NCBI GenBank assembly: GCA_934045905.1
Contig: OW203762.1
Span: 1,798,001-1,862,000, forward strand
Direction: 5' to 3'
Length of the DNA: 64,000 nt
Source: Leuctra nigra
Lineage: Eukaryota > Arthropoda > Insecta > Plecoptera > Leuctridae
How positions within the stretch are numbered: position 1 is the first letter of the stretch; each line of letters begins with the position of its first letter. This document shows positions 1 to 9,153 of the stretch, piece by piece. Under the pieces are notes generated by a model, which ran no database searches, had not been told where the DNA came from, and saw only the letters and a list, made by a program, of their open reading frames with translations. Position numbers and translations under genes: made by a program.

Positions 1-240
1 CCACCCTCTGGGAGACTGGGATCCCTTACTGCTGTAGCTGCAGCACTGAGTGCTTTGTCGATACTTTCTTTACCAGATTCTGGCTTTAAAAATACATATT
101 ATTACTTCTGTGTGTATGCGATTAGATCATGCATACATCGGATCAGAAGCATATTGTTGTACTCAGTCAGGTTTCCCTGCAATCTGGTGAAATGTAATGT
201 AAGACGATCTCAGCCGGACGCGTGAAGTATAATTATATGG
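1..240 (+). repeat. Left copy of a dispersed duplication, partner near 28,072-28,294
   Basis: Blocks here recur in the same order and orientation near 28.1-28.3 kb: CTGCAGCACTGA, TTTACCAGATTCTGGCTT, ATTAGATCAT, GATCAGAAGCATATTGTTGT and CGATCTCAGCCGGACGCGTG. Small indels separate them. The partner precedes a possible start codon; this copy has no ATG at the matching place and diverges after CGCGTGAAG. It is either a duplicated promoter/5' exon or a dispersed repeat. Confidence 0.7.
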
Positions 241-441
241 AACACAGACTTGCGAATCCCAAAGAAAGAAGCATTTATCAATTATTTGTCCGATCAAGTT
301 GGCACGTTCATTAATCATTGTGACTGTTGGTCAGATTCTACAATAACTTCAACCAAATCGCCCAAGAACTTCCAGAGTCAACTTGTTAAACAATGTGCTT
401 GCGAAGTGGCTGTATGTGTTGTGATCGTGAAGGAGTCTCAC

Positions 442-622
442 CGATCAGGTTGGAGTCCAGCACTCTGTTGATCTTCCTCCACGGGATCTTCATGAGCGAC
501 TCCAGGATGACGAAGTCCGGCTCAACGTCTTCATCTCTTTGTTCCTCGACACTCCTGGAAGCCTCCAGAGATCTCGCCTGGAACCAATCACGGTCAAGTA
601 GTGGCAGCACTCTGCAAGTCTT
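442..622 (-). CDS. Exon 8 of unidentified minus-strand gene
   Basis: This 181-nt block, read on the minus strand, is open for 60 codons plus one base. It starts after an acceptor (AAATCTCCAG) with a pyrimidine-rich lead and ends at ATCG|GTGAGA, a good 5' splice site. The peptide begins KTCRVLPLLDRDWFQARS and later contains DFVILESLMKIPWRKINRVL. It is charged, has no membrane segment and I do not recognise it. Its entry phase (0) matches the exit phase of exon 7 across a 116-nt intron. The gene should continue to the left. A possible next exon starts near 325 after ACCAACAG, but this is weak. The same stretch on the plus strand gives only a short shadow reading. Confidence 0.6.
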
Positions 623-738
623 CTGGAGATTTGATGAGACCGATTGGTTGTAGGCTATTAAACATCATGACTCCCAACCCCGCTACTTCAAACATCTTCC
701 TCCTATTATGTGTCCTCGAGTATGATTGTGTGACTTAC

Positions 739-878
739 ACTGCTCAGCTCGAGTTCCTTGTAGTAAGGTTCTTCTGTCAGCCAACTGCAGGTCTCGTAGA
801 TAGCTGAGTCTGTGCTCCAATAGTCGACCACTTCGTTGGAGGTCGGCAGCGGAAACATCTCGGCAATGTCACGTGACA
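739..878 (-). CDS. Exon 7 of unidentified minus-strand gene
   Basis: The block is 140 nt: two bases completing a codon, then 46 codons. The acceptor is GATGTTTCAG and the donor is GCAGT|GTAAGT, a perfect intron start. The peptide includes SRDIAEMFPLPTSNEVVDYW and then STDSAIYETCSWLTEEPYYK, acidic with several aromatics and looking like ordinary folded protein. The intron upstream of it (2058-879) consists almost entirely of the 83-bp minisatellite. The phase joins exon 6 (one base out) and exon 8 (phase 0). The family is unknown to me. Confidence 0.6.
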
Positions 879-891
879 CTGAAACATCGCC

Positions 892-2092
892 TTCATCAAC
901 ACCCTCTGCCTCCTGACATCGCCTACCTGATGGTCTGACGAGGTCCTCATGGTCGTACCTGACACTTATCAACACCCTTTGCCTCCTGACATCGCCTACC
1001 TGATGGTCTGACGAGGTCCTCATGGTCGACATCATCACTACCTGACTCTAATCAACACCCTCTGCCTCCTGACATCGCCTACCTGATGGTCTGACGAGGT
1101 CCTCATGGTCGTACCTGACTCTTATCAACACCCTCTGCCTCCTGACATCGCCTACCTGATGGTCTGACGAGGTCCTCATGGTCGTCTTCATCACTACCTG
1201 ACTCTTATCAACACCCTCTGCCTCCTGACATCGCCTACCTGATGGTCTGACGAGGTCCTCATGGTCGTCTTCATCACTACCTGACTCTTATCAACACCCT
1301 CTGCCTCCTGACATCGCCTACCTGATGGTCTGACGAGGTCCTCATGGTCGTATTCATTACTACCTGACTCTAATCAACACCCTCTGCCTCCTGACATCGC
1401 CTACCTGATGGTCTGACGAGGTCCTCATGGTCGACATCATCACTACCTGACTCTTATCAACACCCTCTGCCTCCTGACATCGCCTACCTGATGGTCTGAC
1501 GAGGTCCTCATGGTCGTCTTCATCACTACCTGACTCTTATCAACACCCTCTGCCTCCTGACATCGCCTACCTGATGGTCTGACGAGGTCCTCATGGTCGA
1601 CATCATCACTACCTGACTCTTATCAACACCCCCTGCCTCCTGACATCGCCTACCTGATGGTCTGACGAGGTCCTCATGGTCGTACCTGACTCCTATCAAC
1701 ACCCTCTGCCTCCTGACATCGCCTACCTGATGGTCTGACGAGGTCCTCATGGTCGACATCATCACTACCTGACTCTTATCAACACCCTCTGCCTCCTGAC
1801 ATCGCCTACCTGATGGTCTGACGAGGTCCTCATGGTCGACATCATCACTACCTGACTCTTATCAACACCCCCTGCCTCCTGACATCGCCTACCTGATGGT
1901 CTGACGAGGTCCTCATGGTCGTCTTCATCACTACCTGACTCTTATCAACACCCCCTGCCTCCTGACATCGCCTACCTGATGGTCTGACGAGGTCCTCATG
2001 GTCGACATCATCACTACCTGACTCTTATCAACACCCTCTGCCTCCTGACATCGCCTACCTGATGGTCTGACGAGGTCCTCATGGCCGTCTTC
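892..2092. repeat. 83-bp minisatellite, about 15 copies, inside an intron
   Basis: The core CCTGATGGTCTGACGAGG occurs 15 times. Most units are 83 bp; units lacking ten bases (73 bp) also occur. On the minus strand each unit contains the 3' end of exon 6 and its 5' splice site, ATCAG|GTAGGC, followed by the first part of the intron. The right-most copy is the exon itself, next to the only good acceptor (CATTGCGCAG at 2115-2106). 83 is not a multiple of three, so short open stretches in the array are by-products. Confidence 0.92.
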
Positions 2093-2105
2093 CTGCTGGC
2101 GGGAC
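2059..2105 (-). CDS. Exon 6 of unidentified minus-strand gene (microexon)
   Basis: This is a 47-nt exon: one base, 15 codons, one base. The acceptor is CATTGCGCAG with a T-rich lead (TTGTTCTTTG) and the donor is ATCAG|GTAGGC. The peptide is SRQQEDGHEDLVRPS plus split codons at each end. Its incoming phase needs two bases from exon 5, which supplies GG; its outgoing G is completed by TG of exon 7. Its last part and donor are the parent of the 83-bp array, so about 15 copies of this donor exist in the following intron. Which donor is used cannot be read from DNA. Confidence 0.55.
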
Positions 2106-2283
2106 CTGCGCAATGCAAAGAACAACACATGAGTCACTTGGAGAACGCGTTTACCAAAAAGGCTCGGATAAACAAGTGACAGAAGAGTAATTGGAAACAA
2201 GTGGATAGATTCGCAACAGAAGACAATCGGCTCGTAAGTGACATTCAAATCACACTGTGCCACACTTGATGGGCAGATGTTAC

Positions 2284-2464
2284 CCTGCTGGTTCCTCTCT
2301 CGGTTTCAATCTTCTCCTGGGCGGCGGGACTGGTGGAACAGGAGGTGGCTCAGCTGATGACGCGCTGGAACCAGACCCCTCTTCGTCATCCTCAAGGTCA
2401 TCATCTTCATCATCCTTGTCACTCTGGCTTGCCTCGTCTGTGAAAGCAACATTCAGGTTGAACC
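2284..2464 (-). CDS. Exon 5 of unidentified minus-strand gene, acidic and proline-rich
   Basis: The block is 181 nt: two bases, 59 codons, two bases. The peptide runs FNLNVAFTDEASQSD, then a run of Asp/Glu with Gly/Ser, then PPPVPPVPPPRRRLKP and REEPA. This is a disordered linker with an acidic stretch, a polyproline stretch and a basic patch, typical of cytoplasmic or nuclear scaffold and regulatory proteins; function is unknown. The donor is GCAGG|GTAACA. The acceptor GATACCAG is weak in pyrimidines but closes a 52-nt intron in correct phase. The opposite strand reads a Ser/Gly-rich open frame, which I treat as a shadow. Confidence 0.55.
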
Positions 2465-2516
2465 CTGGTATCTAATCTGTACAATGCTGCTGATAGTTAA
2501 CAATCCTGTTAGTTAC

Positions 2517-2578
2517 CAGATTGTTCGGGCTCGTGATTGTAGACCATTTCACTATTCCTCAGCGCCTTCACATTGAAC
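2517..2578 (-). CDS. Exon 4 of unidentified minus-strand gene
   Basis: The 62-nt exon holds one base, 20 codons and one base. The acceptor TTCTACTTTAG follows a strong pyrimidine tract; the donor is TCTG|GTAACT. The peptide is FNVKALRNSEMVYNHEPEQS. It joins exon 5 through a 52-nt intron and exon 3 through a 78-nt intron, both in phase. A second copy of the same exon with its splice sites lies at 5139-5200; the visible difference in the adjoining tract is A to G. Only this copy has a functional-looking partner exon 3. Confidence 0.6.
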
Positions 2579-2656
2579 CTAAAGTAGAAGAAGAAGCACT
2601 GAAGTTAGTTGAGGAGGAGTAAATACGAGGAAGTATCAAGTAAGTGGCATATTTAC

Positions 2657-2741
2657 TTCACTGGATCCAGCTTTTCACTTAGTTTTGGCGGTTTGTCTGC
2701 AGTTTTATCTGGACAATGCTGGATATTGTCTGGAGATGAAT
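2657..2741 (-). CDS. Exon 3 of unidentified minus-strand gene
   Basis: The 85-nt block has two bases, 27 codons and two bases. The acceptor TTTCTTTTTCAG is excellent. The donor is GTGAA|GTAAAT. The peptide includes SSPDNIQHCPDKTADKPPKL and SEKLDPV, a Lys/Pro-rich hydrophilic stretch. The entry phase fits exon 2 (one base out) and the exit phase fits exon 4. A damaged homologue lies within 5281-5905, where a 14-bp deletion removes this donor. Confidence 0.55.
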
Positions 2742-4202
2742 CTGAAAAAGAAATCAAAGTTTAATTGATGTGTTTTGGGAAGACTCAAGCATCTTCATTC
2801 GCAGAAGATTGAAACACGAGAACCATGTTGTGACGTCACAGTCCAGATAAGAAGTACAGAGAAGTTCTTTGTTTCATCAGACAATGAAAATAACCGAACC
2901 TTTTGTTATTCTCAGTGTATCTTCATGATGAGTCACCAGCAGGATTACTGGATCTTACACTGGTAAATTTGACTAAATATATAGAGGATCATAAAATAAC
3001 GTGCCATATGGATTTCAAAAGGGGAAGAGCACATCGGATCTTCTGCTGTCCTTTTCAGATTTTATTAACTCTAAGCTAGATAATAATATGAATGTTTTAG
3101 CTTTATTTATAGATTATGCTAAAGCTTTTGACACCTTAAATCATGGAAAATTGGTTCTCGCTATTGAAAGTGCTGGAATTAGAGGGCAGTTATTGTCTTG
3201 GTTGTCTGTGTAATTATTTATCTTGGTTCATAACTTAGAAAGTTTTTTGTTAGGATTGATAATTTTTCTAGTGATATTAAAAGTATTTCGACTGGTGTTC
3301 CCCAAGGTTCAATTTTTGGTCCCATTTTGTATTTATTGTATGTGAAATCTTTGTTCAGTGTAATTTTAAAGTGTACGATTTATATGTATGCGGATGACAC
3401 TGTATTGATATCTGTGCATAAAAATTTGTCAATTGCTAATCAATATCTACAGGAGGACTTTACGCGGGTATTGCAATGGAGTCATGATCACGATTTAATC
3501 ATTAATTCAAGTAAAACAAAAATAATGCACTTGTGTTCACCTTTCAACTCTAGTATTGATTCTCCTGTGCAGGTTAAATTCCATACATCTTCTTGTCTAC
3601 ACTTAATGAGTTGCGGATCAACATGTTGTCAATGTGAGGATGAAATTGTCATTGTGAGCACTTATGTTTACTTAGGTGTGTTGCTTGACCGCCATTTCAG
3701 TTGGAAGCCGCACATTGACATTCTCTGTAATCGACTGCGAATATGCTCTTTTCATTTATACAAACTTAAATTTATATTACCCTTTGAAATGATCAGATCT
3801 GTGTATTGTGCTCTTGCTGAATCTTTATTACTGTATGGAATCTTGGCGTGGGGAAATGCTATTAAACGTATAGAATCCCTTCAAAATAAGATGATAAAAT
3901 CAATTGTTCCACCCCATATTAAATTGCACGAGCCTTCAATTGATCAATTATATAAGTTTGCCAATCTGTTGCCTTTTTTACAGCTTTTTAAGTACAGATT
4001 GATTTTAAAACATTATTATTGTCCTGAATTTAGGAATTTATTTGTACACTCAAAAAATACTAGATCTCAAACTCATGTCACTTACACATTCCCCAATACC
4101 AACAAATATGGTAAGAGGCAGTTAGTTGAGAATGTAGGTTTCTGTGGAAAACTTCCATGGAGTCAGGATGATATGAAGGGATGTGCGTTGTGAAAAATAT
4201 CC

Positions 4203-4274
4203 GACCGAACCGGGGCTCGAACCCGGGACCTCTCACTTGCCGGGCGAGAGCTCTACCAACTGAGCTACCCGATC
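4203..4274 (-). tRNA. tRNA-like sequence inside foldback element, anticodon position GGC
   Basis: A 72-nt cloverleaf can be drawn: acceptor GATCGGG/TTCGGTC, D arm GCTC/GAGC, anticodon stem CTCGC/GTGAG with loop CCGGCAA, T arm CCGGG/CCCGG with loop TTCGAGC. The loop has C where position 33 is normally U, and GGC (Ala) is an unusual eukaryotic anticodon. Probably a transposon-borne tRNA-like sequence rather than a working tRNA. Confidence 0.6.
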
Positions 4275-4577
4275 GGACGGACGGACACTTGACACAACGC
4301 ACTGATATCATCTTCATATGGGATATTCTTGATATCCCTTCATATCATCCTGACTCCATGGAAGTTTTCCACAGAAACCTACATTCTCATCAATCGAGCT
4401 GAAAAGCAACTCGTAAGTCGAGTAAAAGAGGGTTGCGCACGCAAGTGCAAAGAGACATGGTGACAGTATCGTTACCGATGGTCTGATAGCTTGTAATGTC
4501 CAATCATTATCTTCATTCCATTCTCCTAGGAGATCTCTAACCCTCATCAGTGCGTTGTGTCAAGTGTCCGTCCGTCC

Positions 4578-4649
4578 GATCGGGTAGCTCAGTTGGTAGA
4601 GCTCTCGCCCGGCAAGTGAGAGGTCCCGGGTTCGAGCCCCGGTTCGGTG
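4578..4649 (+). tRNA. tRNA-like sequence at the right end of the foldback element
   Basis: Same 72-nt cloverleaf as the inverted copy at 4203-4274, with the last acceptor base changed (TTCGGTG). A-box-like TAGCTCAGTTGG and B-box-like GGTTCGAGCCC are intact, so RNA polymerase III promotion is conceivable. Function as a tRNA is doubtful (C33, repeated context). Confidence 0.6.
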
Positions 4650-5138
4650 CGATATTTTTCACAACGCACATCCCTTCAAGCAGTTAGTTGTTAACATTCC
4701 GAATATTTTAAATTTCATCCCTGATAACATAAAGAATTTAAAAAAATATGCTGAAATTAAACGCGAGTTAAAAAATGGGTTTCTTTTCAATTGTTAATTT
4801 TATTTTTACTGATTTTCTATATAAGCTGTGACAGATTGATCGTTTGGTAATTCATTGTATTATAATAGAGTCTAGATGTTTTTTGTTGTTTTACTACGGC
4901 ATTGGTGCGTATTATTGTTGTGGGAGTTATTATTGATCTTGTATTTTTCTTGTGTTGTCACACCGTATTATTTGTATTATTAATTTTTCTTTTTGATATT
5001 CACCTGCAGATAAGCCTTGCATGGCTTTGCAGGAAATTGTTTGATGTATTTTGTGTAATATTGTACTGTGTGTAATTGTGTGACTAAAAAAAAAAAATAT
5101 TGATTCTAAAATGTTATCTGTGCAATCTTGTAAGTTAC

Positions 5139-5200
5139 CAGATTGTTCGGGCTCGTGATTGTAGACCATTTCACTATTCCTCAGCGCCTTCACATTGAAC
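5139..5200 (-). pseudogene. Second copy of exon 4, probably unused
   Basis: This 62-nt block repeats exon 4 (2517-2578) with its acceptor TACTTTAG and donor TCTG|GTAACT. Its partner copy of exon 3 (5281-5905) has lost the donor and carries an insertion, so this copy could only be used by skipping that exon, which would break codon phase with exon 2. It is best read as the relic of a tandem duplication, with the LINE inserted between copies. Confidence 0.6.
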
Positions 5201-5314
5201 CTAAAGTAGAGGAAGAAGCACTGAAGTTAGTTGAGGAGGAGTAAATACGAGGAAGTATCAAGTAAGTGGCATATTTCAGCTTTTCACCTAGTTTCGGAAG
5301 AATCTGAGGTTTGT

Positions 5315-5783
5315 ATGAAGGGATGTGTGTTGTGAAAAATATCTGACCGAACCGGGGCTCGAACCCGGTTCGGTTTTTTTTTTCACAACACACATCCCTT
5401 CATATCATCCTGACTCCATGGAAGTTTTCCACAGAAACCTACATTCTCATCAATTGAGCTGAAAAGCAACTCGTAAGTCGAGTAAAAGAGGGTTGCGCAC
5501 GCAAGTGCAAAGAGACATGGTGACAGTATCGTTACCGATGGTCTGATAGCTTGTAATGTCCAATCATAACCTTCATTCCATTCTCCTAGGAGATCTCTAA
5601 CCCTCATCAGTGCGTTGTGTCAAGTGTCCGTCCGTCCGATCGGGTAGCTCAGTTGGTAGAGCTCTCGCCCGGCAAGTGAGAGGTCCCGGGTTCGAGCCCC
5701 GGTTCGGTCGGATATTTTTCACAACACACATCCCTTCATATCATCCTGACTCCATGGAAGTTTTCCACAGAAACCTACATTCT
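5315..5783. mobile_element. Foldback element with tRNA-like gene, 14-bp target duplication
   Basis: AATCTGAGGTTTGT occurs at 5301-5314 and 5784-5797. The interior is the same family as 4129-4679, but the left tRNA-like part is cut down to a 3' half (near 5342-5375) followed by a T run. The right tRNA-like copy (5638-5709) is complete. The right end extends further than in the first element, to ACCTACATTCT. Confidence 0.85.
5638..5709 (+). tRNA. tRNA-like sequence in the second foldback element
   Basis: Complete 72-nt cloverleaf: acceptor GATCGGG/TTCGGTC, anticodon loop CCGGCAA, T loop TTCGAGC. Apart from the acceptor 3' base it matches the copy at 4578-4649. Same doubts apply: C at position 33, GGC anticodon and transposon context. 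Confidence 0.6.
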
Positions 5784-5824
5784 AATCTGAGGTTTGTTTG
5801 CAGTTTTATCTGGATAATTCGACC

Positions 5825-5869
5825 GTGCCGCAGGGAACTGTTCGTGGACCTCTTCTATTCCTCTTATAC
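5825..5869 (+). pseudogene. Reverse-transcriptase motif fragment
   Basis: The plus strand reads VPQGTVRGPLLFLLY, which fits the conserved motif B region of non-LTR reverse transcriptases at nearly every position (the usual third block is LGP). Nothing upstream or downstream continues it convincingly. It lies antisense inside the broken exon 3 copy and is absent from the intact copy, so it arrived by insertion. Confidence 0.6.
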
Positions 5870-5985
5870 AAGTATCATCCCCAACAGAAGCGAATGGCGC
5901 TAAAACTGCAAAACAAAAGTCGGTGTCCGTGAGTCTGGGAGTGAAATGGTTTTGTTTGCTAACCGAGACACGATGAATGACTTAC

Positions 5986-6093
5986 TCTCATTGAGCTGCG
6001 CGAGGCTGTGAAGAATTTCGTCTCGTGCGCAGTCAAGGAAGCTCAGCAGTTTGTGGTTCACGGTTTCACAAATACAAATATCCTTCTGCAGTT
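5986..6093 (-). CDS. Exon 2 of unidentified minus-strand gene
   Basis: The 108-nt exon has two bases, 35 codons and one base. The acceptor is TTGTTCTTAG and the donor is GAGA|GTAAGT. The peptide begins LQKDICICETVNHKLLSFLD and continues CARDEILHSLAQLNE, a good amphipathic helical, possibly coiled-coil stretch. Only this of three frames is open. It joins exon 1 (one base out) across a 3.9-kb intron full of transposons, and exon 3 across a 3.2-kb intron that holds the LINE and the duplicated exons. The family is unknown. Confidence 0.6.
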
Positions 6094-7095
6094 CTAAGAA
6101 CAACACACAAGACATTAAATGTGTACACATATTCCAATATACAACGGTATGGTACAACATCGTCAGTCACAAGAAATGCGTTTGCGCGAGCGTTGAGCCG
6201 AACTCTCTAATAACATTCAGGCCAACACACGTGGGGCCGAAGTCACTTTTGCACAGTCAACACTTTGTTTGCGGATTCAAATCGTGCCCCAAAGACTGTC
6301 CTCAGTTAAACCGAATGGTACAAATCGAAGGGTGTAAGATTCTGGATGTTACATGGATAGGAACTCATCGACTGGCTCAATCTGCCGAACGCCTTTGTTA
6401 TTTCCAAACAGCAGCGCATACCTGATTTTGAATAAGTTTATTGGAGTGTTGGGTTTGATGATTTGACAATGTTGGGATCATCTCGTGGAGCGGTCGCTCC
6501 ACCCAGCCAAGTCGTACCGTACACTCACACTCACTCAACATACCGTAAATGCCTAATAAACTGAGGAGCAGACCAAACGCTTTTACTGTAAGCAACAACA
6601 TGGCATTTTCAGCCTACTGGATCTTAAAATTGGAAAATCTCACATTGTTGCAAAATTCTTAATTTCGAGCTATGGCCCACCCCGCCACATATACCAAATT
6701 TTGGGAACAACAGGTTATGCCATTTGCGAGCTAGAGGGCCGTGAAATCAGTGAAATTACACCCCTTTTAAAACCTATCTTGATCTGCAATGATATCAGGA
6801 AACGTTGCTATCACCGCCACAGCCTAAACGGCTGAACCGATCGATCTGAAATTTTTACCACATATGCACTTTTGGCGTCTGATGATACCTTGCCATTACG
6901 AATTTTGTTCCGCCATTTTGAAACCGGAAGTGACGTCATATATTAAAAACGGATAGACATATTGGGACGAAACTAGCGCCAAACGATTCGGACGGTCTTC
7001 TTAATGAAATATTTATAGTCGAAATAGAAATGTACTTTTACCGAAACCGGAAATGACGTCATAAAAATGCCAAATCTGACTAAAATCATCTCTTA

Positions 7096-9153
7096 TTGAG
7101 CGAGCGAAGCGAGCGTCTCCTTTTGGCTCTTTTGGCACGGACGTCTGTTTTTTTGTGTCTTTTCTGTTACCTGAGGGTATACAGGTCAGAGTTTTTCTTC
7201 GATCGAGCTGAAATTTTGCACACATGTGGAGACCACCTTTTCTGTTTGCAGACCCTAATTTTTTTGAAATTTATTGATTGGTTAAAATTTAAATAAACAT
7301 CTCCTGATGGTAGGTTGAAAAATGAAACTGGTCTTCGATAAATCTGATCAAATCATATTTTGGCTATACAGGTCAGAGTTTTTCTTTGATCGAGCTGAAA
7401 TTTTGCACACATGTAAAACCAACCTTCTCTGTTTGCATACCATAATTTTTTTGAAATCCATTCTTTGGTTAAAATTTAAATAAATATCTCCTGATAGGCT
7501 GAAAAATGAAAACGGTCTTCGATAATTCTGATCAAACTCATATTTTGCATGATCATTAAGACCAATATTATCTCTTATTTTACAAAATTTCATCCCAATC
7601 AGTTAAGAACGTATGAACTTATTGACATTTTTAATATCTGTCAGTAATGAAGTATCACCATAAAAAACACTCCGTGTAAAAACACCAGCCAAGTCTCTTC
7701 AACTATAAAAAAATAAAATAAATCTAAAAACTCAGCACTGAAAAGTAGTTATATCAAAAAATGGGCCAAGTCAAAACTTAATTTTAAAAATCAAAATATA
7801 CCAAAACCAAAACCAAAATAGTATAGAATATGCCAAAATTCAAATTTACGTGAATATTTATAATATACCTACAATACTCTTAAAAACGATGCGCCAAGTA
7901 TATTTTGGTTTTTAAAATTAAGTTTTGACTTGGCCCATTTTTTGATATCACTACTTTTCAGTGCTGAGTTTTTAGATTTATTTTATTTTTTTATAGTTGA
8001 AGAGACTTGGCTGGTGTTTTTACACGGAGTGTTTTTTATGGGGATATCACTAATTTTTTTAGTTTATTTACACAACTTGTAACACATATCGGAGCAACAA
8101 TGACTAATTCCTTTGAAAAAATAAGCCATTTCCAATTTGTAAGGAAATGTTGCGTTTGGTACCAAAATATGCTTAAAGTGATATTGCATAAAGAAAAGAG
8201 AAAGATTCGTTCCAATCAGTCCAGCCGTTTTCGAGATATGGCATCACTTCCGGTTAGCAATATGGCGGCTGAAATCACTGCCACCTAGAATTTACTTATA
8301 TAAATGATTTGTATCATTATAAGCCTTCTGAATATGTAGTTAATGTAGTAAGAGGTGATTAAAGTCGGATTCTTAATTTTTATGACGTCATTTCCGGTTT
8401 CGGTAATAGCACACTTCTTTTTAGATTATTGATGTTCCATAAAGATGACCGTCTGAATCATTTGGCGCTAGTTTCATTCCGATCGGTCCAGTCGGTTTCG
8501 AGATATGACGTCACTTCCGGTTTCAAAATGGCGGCTTCCGATTGGTTTTATAAAAAGGCAACTCAGACGCCAAAAGTGCACATGTGGTAAAAATTTCAGA
8601 TCGATCGGTTAAGCCGTTTAGGCTGTGGCGGTGATAGCGGTGTTTCCTGATATCATCATCATCATCATCTGAAGAAGAAGAAGAAGATGAAAGTGATGTT
8701 ATTTCTCGATTTTCAAGGCCCTCTAGCTCGCAAATGGTATAACCTATTGTTGGCTCACTTGGAATATTTGGTAGGGGGGTCCATAGCTCCAAATTAAAAT
8801 ATTTCTCAACAATGTGATATTTTCCATTTTTGAGATCCAGTAGGCCGAAAATGCTATGTTGTTGCTTCTAGTAAAAGTGTTTGGTCTGCTCCTCAGTTTA
8901 TTAGGCATTTACGGTATGTTGAGTGACTGTGAGTGTACAGTACGACTTGGCTGGGTGGAGCGACCGGTCCACTAGATCGAAATGAATGTTTTCCAGTGCC
9001 AATTGAATTGATTCTGATTTGCTTTATGAACCAGGTGCTTCGATTCTATTTTAAAGTTTCGATGAAAAGCATGTACTTTTAAGTTGATATGATTCGAGAA
9101 TTTGCACGTACCCGTGCTCGCTCATCAACGCGTTACACTGAGAGTTTTCCTAG
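7096..9153 (+). mobile_element. Helitron-like element inserted in C1 and carrying C2
   Basis: It begins TTGAGCGAGCGAAGCGAGCG after an A and ends TTTTCCTAG before a T. The subterminal hairpin CGCTCA...TGAG-G lies just before the end. No target duplication is seen. The sequence joined across it resembles the unoccupied copy at about 50,700-50,750 (CCTCTTACTGCAATATCTACATATTCAG). It has no coding capacity, so it is non-autonomous. Confidence 0.7.
7655..8975 (+). mobile_element. Composite foldback element, copy C2, nested in the Helitron-like element
   Basis: It starts with CCATAAAAAACACTCCGTG and ends GGTCCACTAG. Its first 390 bases are a near-palindrome (7658-7800 against 7890-8043). A related Helitron-like copy near 25,070-25,090 runs straight through the insertion point (AATGAAGTATCGAAATGAATG), defining the boundaries. 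A short ATC microsatellite lies at 8656-8672. Confidence 0.75.

Larger units (their letters stand above)
4129..4679. mobile_element. Foldback element carrying two tRNA-like genes, with 11-bp target duplication
   Basis: GCAGTTAGTTG occurs at 4118-4128 and 4680-4690, exactly flanking the element and restoring the LINE reading frame when one copy and the insert are removed. Inside, tRNA-like sequences face opposite ways (4203-4274 minus, 4578-4649 plus). The segment starting AATGTAGGTTTCTGTGG at 4131 recurs inverted near 4334-4385. Confidence 0.85.
3001..4797 (+). pseudogene. Reverse transcriptase of the LINE, frameshifted and interrupted
   Basis: Non-LTR reverse transcriptases copy element RNA at a nicked target. 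Visible motifs in order: YGFQKGKST; the palm motif LFIDYAKAFDTLNH near 3104; then a stop (3211-3213) and frame change; GVPQGSIFGP near 3293; YADDTVLIS near 3387 (catalytic Asp pair); and a carboxy-terminal LLLYGILAWGN. The frame runs to 4128, is broken by the inserted element, and resumes at 4680 (VVNIPNILNFIPDNIKN) to a stop at 4795-4797. The amino-terminal endonuclease is absent. The type resembles the Jockey/CR1/I group, but the clade is not resolved. Frameshifts make it inactive. Confidence 0.85.
2962..5100 (+). mobile_element. 5'-truncated non-LTR retrotransposon (LINE), decayed
   Basis: The body runs from the first recognisable reverse-transcriptase codons near 2962 through a 3' untranslated part ending in an A-rich tract near 5083-5097. 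It sits in the intron between exons 2 and 3 of the minus-strand gene, in opposite orientation, between the two copies of the exon 3-4 segment. It is itself interrupted by a tRNA-carrying foldback element at 4129-4679. Confidence 0.8.
5281..5905 (-). pseudogene. Broken second copy of exon 3
   Basis: A strong acceptor (TTTTGTTTTGCAG) at 5906-5918 opens a frame in the same phase as exon 3 and reaches the shared sequence DKTA-KP. Differences from the intact copy: a stretch of unrelated sequence after the acceptor that, on the plus strand, reads as a reverse-transcriptase motif; a 468-bp foldback insertion; and a 14-bp deletion (GATCCAGTGAAGTA in the intact copy) that removes the donor. Confidence 0.55.

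Noticed and set aside
2257..2475. Plus-strand Ser/Gly-rich frame
   Set aside because: The opposite strand gives an in-phase spliced exon with matching neighbours; the plus frame is its shadow.
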